A stretch of 17,584 nucleotides of DNA from positions 1 to 17,584 of the forward strand of contig JAJZRK010000046.1 of NCBI GenBank assembly GCA_021802745.1, read 5' to 3'. The notes below the pieces were generated by a model that did not search any database, was not told the DNA's origin, and saw only the letters and a list, made by a program, of their open reading frames with translations. The DNA is from a bacterium. GTDB taxonomy: Bacteria; Gemmatimonadota; Gemmatimonadetes; Gemmatimonadales; Gemmatimonadaceae. Below, piece after piece: positions 13,601 to 17,584 of this stretch. The position numbers were made by a program, and so were the translations under genes. Position 1 is the stretch's first letter, and each line of letters starts with the position of its first letter.

Positions 13601-16351
13601 GTGGCCCGACCGCGCATCACCCCCGTCCTGCTGCTCGCCCTCCTCGCCTTCCTCGCGCTGGTCCTCCTGCCGCAGGCGACCGGCATGCTCGTGGACTACT
13701 GGTGGTTCCACGAACTCGGCTTCGAGGTGCTGTTCACCCGCACGCTCTTCACCAAGCTGCTTCTCTTCACCGTCGTGGCGCTCGCCAGCGGCGGCCTCGT
13801 GCACCTCAACCTGCGCATCGCCACGCAGGGAGAGGTCGCCGACGCAGTGCGCGTGATGGAGCGCACGGGCGTGGACATCTCGTCGTTCAATCTCGGCTCG
13901 CTCCTGCGGAGGCTCGCGCGGCCGGTCGCCATCGGCGTTGGCCTGCTGGTGGGGGCCGGCGCGAACGCGCTCTGGGACGTGATGCTGCAGGCGGTCTACC
14001 AGACGCCGTTCGGCGCCACCGATCCGGTCTTTGGCCGCGACGTCGCCTACTACGTCTTCACCCTGCCCGCGCTGGCCTCCGTGCTCGCGGTGCTCACGAG
14101 CCTCACCGTCCTCACGCTGCTGCTGCTTGCCGTCGTGTATTTCCTGCGCGGCGAGATCGAGATCACCCCGCGGCGGCTGCGCGTGGAGCCCGGCGCCGGC
14201 ATGCACCTGGCCATCGTCCTGGCGCTCATGTTCGTGCTCTGGGCGCTCCAGCTCTGGTTCGTGGACGCCGCCAACCTGCTCTTCTCCACCACCGGTCCGC
14301 TGGTTGGCGCCAGCTACACCGACCTGCACGCCTCGCTCCCGGCGATCCGCCTCTCGGCCATCGGCGCGCTCATCGCGGCGGCCGTGGTGGTCGCCGGCGG
14401 CGTGCGCCGCCAGTTTGGGTTCAATGCCGTCCTCGCGCTGGCCGGGTACTTTGCGCTCTCGCTCGTCGGGCGAACGCTGGTGCCGGTCGTCATGCAGAAG
14501 TTCGTCGTGGCGCCCACCGAACTGACGCGCGAGGAGCCCTACCTGGCGAACCACATCGCCGCGACGCGCCGCGCCTGGGGCATTGACAGCGTGGAAGTGC
14601 GCGACCTCGGCGGCGAAGCCGAGCTGACGCTGGCCAGCATCCGCGCCAACGCCACGACCATAGACAACGTGCGCCTCTGGGACCGCGAGCCCCTGCTGCG
14701 CACCTTCAGCCAGATCCAGGAGATTCGCACCTATTACGACTTCGTCTCGATTGACGACGACCGCTACTGGGTGGATGGGCGGTACCGGCAGGTGCTGCTC
14801 GCCCCGCGCGAGCTGAACGTGGCGTCGCTGCCGACGCGCACCTTCATCAACGAACACCTGACCTTCACGCATGGCATGGGCCTCACGGTCAGCCCGGTGA
14901 ACCAGGTAACGCCCGAAGGGCTGCCGATGCTCTTCGTCAAGGACCTGCCGCCCGCGACCACCGGCTCTATCAAGGTGACGCGCCCGCAGATCTACTACGG
15001 CGAGCTCACCGATGGATTCGCCGTCGTCAAGACGGCGCAGAAGGAATTCGACTATCCCGCCGGTGACGAGAACATCTTCCGCACCTACGACGGCCGCGGC
15101 GGCGTGCGCACCGGCAATGTGCTGCGACGCCTGGTGCTCGCGGCGCACTTCGGGTCGCTGAAACTCTTGCTCTCGGGCGACATCACCGCCGAAAGCCGCA
15201 TCCTGTACAACCGGAACATCGTCGCGCGCGCCAAGCTCGCCTTCCCGTTCCTCCGACTCGACCGCGATCCGTACATGGTGGTCGCCAACGACGGCTCGCT
15301 GCAGTGGATCCAGGACGCGTACACGGTGACCAGCCGGTATCCGTACTCGTTCCGGGCGGCCGGCGGCACGTCGTACATGCGCAACAGCGTCAAGCTCGTG
15401 ATAGACGCGTTTAACGGCACGATGACGCCGTACGTTGCCGACGCCAGCGATCCGATCATCCGGACGTGGGCGAAGATCTACCCCGGCGTCTTCCAGCCTC
15501 TTGACCGCATGCCGGCCGACCTGCGCGCGCACATCCGGTATCCCGACGACCTGTTCCGCGCGCAGGTGGCGCGCTACGTCACCTACCACATGAATACGCC
15601 GGCCACGTTCTACAATCGCGAGGACGAGTGGCAGGTGCCGGTGGTGACGAAGGAGAACGAGGCGGTGCCGTTCATGCGCCACATCGTCATGCGGCTCCCC
15701 GACGAAGCGGCGGCCGAGTACATCTACATGGCGCCGTTCACGCCGCGCGGCAAGGACAACCTCGCCGCCTGGATGGTGGCGCGGAATGACGGCGCCGTGT
15801 ACGGCAAGCTCCGCGTCTACCGCTTTCCCCGGCAGACGCTCGTCTTCGGGCCGCGGCAGATCGAGAACCGCATCAACCAGGACACCGAGATCTCACGGCA
15901 GGTCTCGCTGTGGGACCAGCGCGGCTCGCAGGTCATTCGCGGCGACCTGCTCGTCATCCCCATAGACAAGGCGCTGCTCTACGTGCAGCCGATGTACCTG
16001 CAAGCCGAGGGCGGGCAGATTCCCGAACTCAAGCGCGTGGTCGTCGCGTACCAGAACCAGGTAATCATGCGCGAAACGCTCGAGGCGGCGCTCTCCGACA
16101 TGTTCGGTGGCACGGTTGATGCACACCGCACCGCGGACGTTGCGGCGGCGGCCACGTCGGCGGTGGCCGGCGGCGCGGCGGACGCCCGCGGGCTCGACGC
16201 GGCCACGCAGGCGGCGCTCGCCGACGCCCAGCGCCGGTATCAGGCGGCCATGGACGCGCAGCGCCAGGGCGACTGGGCGCGCTACGGCGAGGAGATTCGC
16301 CAGCTCGGCGCGCTGCTCGAGCGGCTCAGCGCGAAGCGCCCACCGCGGTAG
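13601..16351 (+). CDS. UPF0182 (COG1615) family integral membrane protein
   Basis: The 916-residue protein matches the UPF0182 family in length and motifs. Seven membrane segments are likely at about 6-24, 49-69, 107-124, 154-182, 201-223, 250-267 and 275-296. Family-typical strings include DYWWFHELGF at 32-41, DPVFGRDVAYYVFTLP at 141-156, EEPYLANHIAATRRAWGID at 311-329, DDDRYWVDG and INEHLTFTHGMG. The large C-terminal two thirds has no membrane segment and probably faces outside; it ends with a helical segment (AQRRYQAAMDAQRQGDWARYGEEI) also typical of the family. The molecular function is unknown. A GTG start with GAGG upstream is used. An extended -10 lies about 43 bases upstream. The gene stands alone, flanked on both sides by long palindromes, and converges with the gene on the right. 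Confidence 0.95.
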   Translation: MARPRITPVLLLALLAFLALVLLPQATGMLVDYWWFHELGFEVLFTRTLFTKLLLFTVVALASGGLVHLNLRIATQGEVADAVRVMERTGVDISSFNLGSLLRRLARPVAIGVGLLVGAGANALWDVMLQAVYQTPFGATDPVFGRDVAYYVFTLPALASVLAVLTSLTVLTLLLLAVVYFLRGEIEITPRRLRVEPGAGMHLAIVLALMFVLWALQLWFVDAANLLFSTTGPLVGASYTDLHASLPAIRLSAIGALIAAAVVVAGGVRRQFGFNAVLALAGYFALSLVGRTLVPVVMQKFVVAPTELTREEPYLANHIAATRRAWGIDSVEVRDLGGEAELTLASIRANATTIDNVRLWDREPLLRTFSQIQEIRTYYDFVSIDDDRYWVDGRYRQVLLAPRELNVASLPTRTFINEHLTFTHGMGLTVSPVNQVTPEGLPMLFVKDLPPATTGSIKVTRPQIYYGELTDGFAVVKTAQKEFDYPAGDENIFRTYDGRGGVRTGNVLRRLVLAAHFGSLKLLLSGDITAESRILYNRNIVARAKLAFPFLRLDRDPYMVVANDGSLQWIQDAYTVTSRYPYSFRAAGGTSYMRNSVKLVIDAFNGTMTPYVADASDPIIRTWAKIYPGVFQPLDRMPADLRAHIRYPDDLFRAQVARYVTYHMNTPATFYNREDEWQVPVVTKENEAVPFMRHIVMRLPDEAAAEYIYMAPFTPRGKDNLAAWMVARNDGAVYGKLRVYRFPRQTLVFGPRQIENRINQDTEISRQVSLWDQRGSQVIRGDLLVIPIDKALLYVQPMYLQAEGGQIPELKRVVVAYQNQVIMRETLEAALSDMFGGTVDAHRTADVAAAATSAVAGGAADARGLDAATQAALADAQRRYQAAMDAQRQGDWARYGEEIRQLGALLERLSAKRPPR

Positions 16352-16359
16352 AAGGAGTA

Positions 16360-16443
16360 CCGCGGCGGCAGGGATCTCGGGCGGCGAAATTCTCGCGCCG
16401 GTGGCGCTCCAGTATTCGCCGCCCGCGATCCCTGCCGTCGCGG
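16360..16443. repeat. Palindromic element C
   Basis: The stem begins nine bases after the UPF0182 stop. Arms of 40-41 bases (16360-16399 and 16403-16443) pair through CCGCGGCGGCAGGGATC and GGGCGGCGAA, closing on GCGCC-GGT-GGCGC. Here the left arm carries GCGAAATTCTCG and the right arm carries CAGTATTCGC, so the element is in the opposite orientation to A and D. The outer stem sequence is unlike that of A or D but remains self-complementary. Confidence 0.8.
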
Positions 16444-16457
16444 TCGGGGAACGGGAG

Positions 16458-16569
16458 CGGTACGCGCGACGGGGGCGGGCTGCGCGAATACTCGACGGCC
16501 ACGTGGGGGCGCACAGCACCCCCACGTGGCCCGAGAATTTCGCGCAGCCCGCCCCCGTCGCGCGTGCCG
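16458..16569. repeat. Palindromic element D
   Basis: Arms of about 52 bases (16458-16509 and 16519-16569) are nearly perfect complements, including CGCGCGACGGGGGCGGGC and its partner and an inner perfect CCACGTGGGGG/CCCCCACGTGG. The left arm has GCGAATACTCG and the right arm has CGAGAATTTCGC, the same asymmetric core and orientation as element A. It ends nine bases before the stop codon of the convergent minus-strand gene and, with element C, fills the whole intergenic space. It may end transcripts from both sides. Confidence 0.82.
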
Positions 16570-16577
16570 CGAGTCCG

Positions 16578-17584
16578 CTACGGCGCCGCCCGCCCGCGCA
16601 GGCCGTTGAACAGCGCGCGAATCTGCGTCGCGTTCTCGATGTTGACCGGGTCAATCTCGAAGTACTTGTTGTCGAGATACCGCCCCGTCTGCGGGAAGAA
16701 CGGCGGCCGCCGGTTCGTCTTCTGGCACGGGTCCACGCTGCGATTCTCCCGCAGCCCCGTGCCGTTCGCCGCGTAGGTGGCCGAGATCACCTGCTCGATG
16801 ACCCCGCCTGTCTGGTTGATGCAGCCGCCGGACGTCGTGTTGCCCGTGCCACACGTGATGGACGGACTGGTCTGCTTGTTTCCCGCATAGTTCTCCACCC
16901 CCACGGTGCCGGTGAGGCTCATCGTGATGCCGTGCAGGGTATAATGCGGCGTCCCCATCAGGTAGGCCGCGCCGGACGCCGTGTTGATCGCCTTCGGCCG
17001 GTTCATCGAGTTGTCGGCGATCATGATGTTGTCGCGACCGATGATGCCGAGGAAGTTGCGGCAGATGGCCGTCGCCGGATTCTGGTCGTAGGTGAGGTCG
17101 TCAATCAGCCCGACGCGGCCGAGCACGTACAGCGTCACGAAGCCGCGGAGCACGCCACTCGTGAAGATCGGACCCGACGTGAAGTGAATGACGCCCTTCG
17201 ACGAGAGGTTATGCGGCTTGGAGATGGGAAACAGGTAGGTGCGTTCCGCATCCTGACGGACCGCCGCCGGCACCGAGGGCAGTTGAATGGCCGGCGGCGC
17301 CTGGCGCCACGTACCGAGCGACACGGAGGTCCCCCCGCATCGCCCCGTCGCGTTGGTCACGATCACCATGCAGGTGCGCGGATTCGGCGTGAAGGTGGTA
17401 TCCTGGCCGCCGTACTGCGTGTCGACGCCGCAGAGCGGCCCGGCGGCCCACGTGTACGGCGCGCCATTCGACGGGTTCGGCGCCGTCAGTCCGCAGTTGG
17501 TGGCATCCACCAGCCGCTCGGTGAGCAGGAGGTATGGCGACCCCGCCGGGAAGCAGCGCGCCGTCGGCAGGCTGGCAATCGCCA
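16578..17584 (-). CDS. Probable secreted or surface protein, C-terminal part (cut by right edge)
   Basis: About 335 C-terminal residues are in the window, and the frame stays open through the right edge with no credible start, so the N terminus is missing. The visible part is Gly/Thr/Asn-rich with about seven cysteines, as in exported proteins. Its middle section reads GVIHFTSGPIFTSGVLRGFV, then TLYVLGRVGLIDDLTY and NFLGIIGRDNIMIADNS. This repeated beta pattern resembles the strand ladder in secreted PilX-like or DUF4900-like pilus-associated proteins, where a similar 'G-x-V-T ... I-x-D-D-L-x-Y ... L-G-I-I' succession occurs. That comparison is from memory and only suggestive. The C terminus (YLDNKYFEIDPVNIENATQI) is more ordinary. 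It converges with the UPF0182 gene, separated only by elements C and D. Confidence 0.7.
   Translation of the reverse strand, partial: AIASLPTARCFPAGSPYLLLTERLVDATNCGLTAPNPSNGAPYTWAAGPLCGVDTQYGGQDTTFTPNPRTCMVIVTNATGRCGGTSVSLGTWRQAPPAIQLPSVPAAVRQDAERTYLFPISKPHNLSSKGVIHFTSGPIFTSGVLRGFVTLYVLGRVGLIDDLTYDQNPATAICRNFLGIIGRDNIMIADNSMNRPKAINTASGAAYLMGTPHYTLHGITMSLTGTVGVENYAGNKQTSPSITCGTGNTTSGGCINQTGGVIEQVISATYAANGTGLRENRSVDPCQKTNRRPPFFPQTGRYLDNKYFEIDPVNIENATQIRALFNGLRGRAAP

Noticed and set aside
13202..15682. An 826-codon open frame on the minus strand opposite the UPF0182 gene
   Set aside because: It runs through palindromic elements and mirrors the UPF0182 gene. Its His/Arg/Glu-rich composition shows no protein family features.

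Overview
The window is a high-GC bacterial segment holding one long minus-strand energy-metabolism operon, then a divergent plus-strand gene, a UPF0182 membrane-protein gene and the end of a secreted-protein gene. Dense high-GC coding, GTG starts, chained ATGA overlaps and the UPF0182 gene would fit a Gemmatimonadota-like or related environmental bacterium. That assignment is inference; no marker gene is present to prove it.

Region 1 (1-12190, minus strand, transcribed right to left). The order is korA - korB - unknown gene - rnfB - giant pyruvate:ferredoxin oxidoreductase - rnfC - rnfD - rnfG (cut by the left edge). Six of the seven junctions overlap or touch, so this looks like one transcript. 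KorAB should oxidise 2-oxoglutarate to succinyl-CoA, and the PFOR should oxidise pyruvate to acetyl-CoA. Both reduce low-potential ferredoxin. The Rnf complex takes electrons from reduced ferredoxin to NAD+ and exports Na+ or H+. The operon therefore packs two ferredoxin-producing steps of central carbon oxidation together with the ferredoxin-consuming ion pump. The PFOR gene sits between rnfB and rnfC, and the PFOR carries its own C-terminal ferredoxin-like domain. The remaining rnf genes (rnfE, rnfA) presumably lie beyond the left edge.

Region 2 (12191-13064). A 316-base divergent intergenic region holds three short inverted repeats, one or more of which may be operators. It is followed by a small secreted protein of unknown function (plus strand, GTG start).

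Region 3 (13065-13600). A 536-base gene-free stretch is packed with palindromes: a CTCCGTG-type hairpin, a short terminator-like hairpin, a 116-nt hairpin (element A), a duplicated half of it (element B), and then an extended -10 promoter.

Region 4 (13601-16351). A UPF0182 integral membrane protein with seven predicted N-terminal membrane segments and a large C-terminal domain.

Region 5 (16352-17584). Two more long hairpins (elements C and D) fill the gap between convergent genes. They are followed by the C-terminal part of a probable secreted or surface protein on the minus strand, which runs off the right edge. Elements A, C and D share an asymmetric core but differ in outer stems that stay self-complementary, which suggests a structured repeat family. 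No tRNA, rRNA, CRISPR array or transposase gene was seen.
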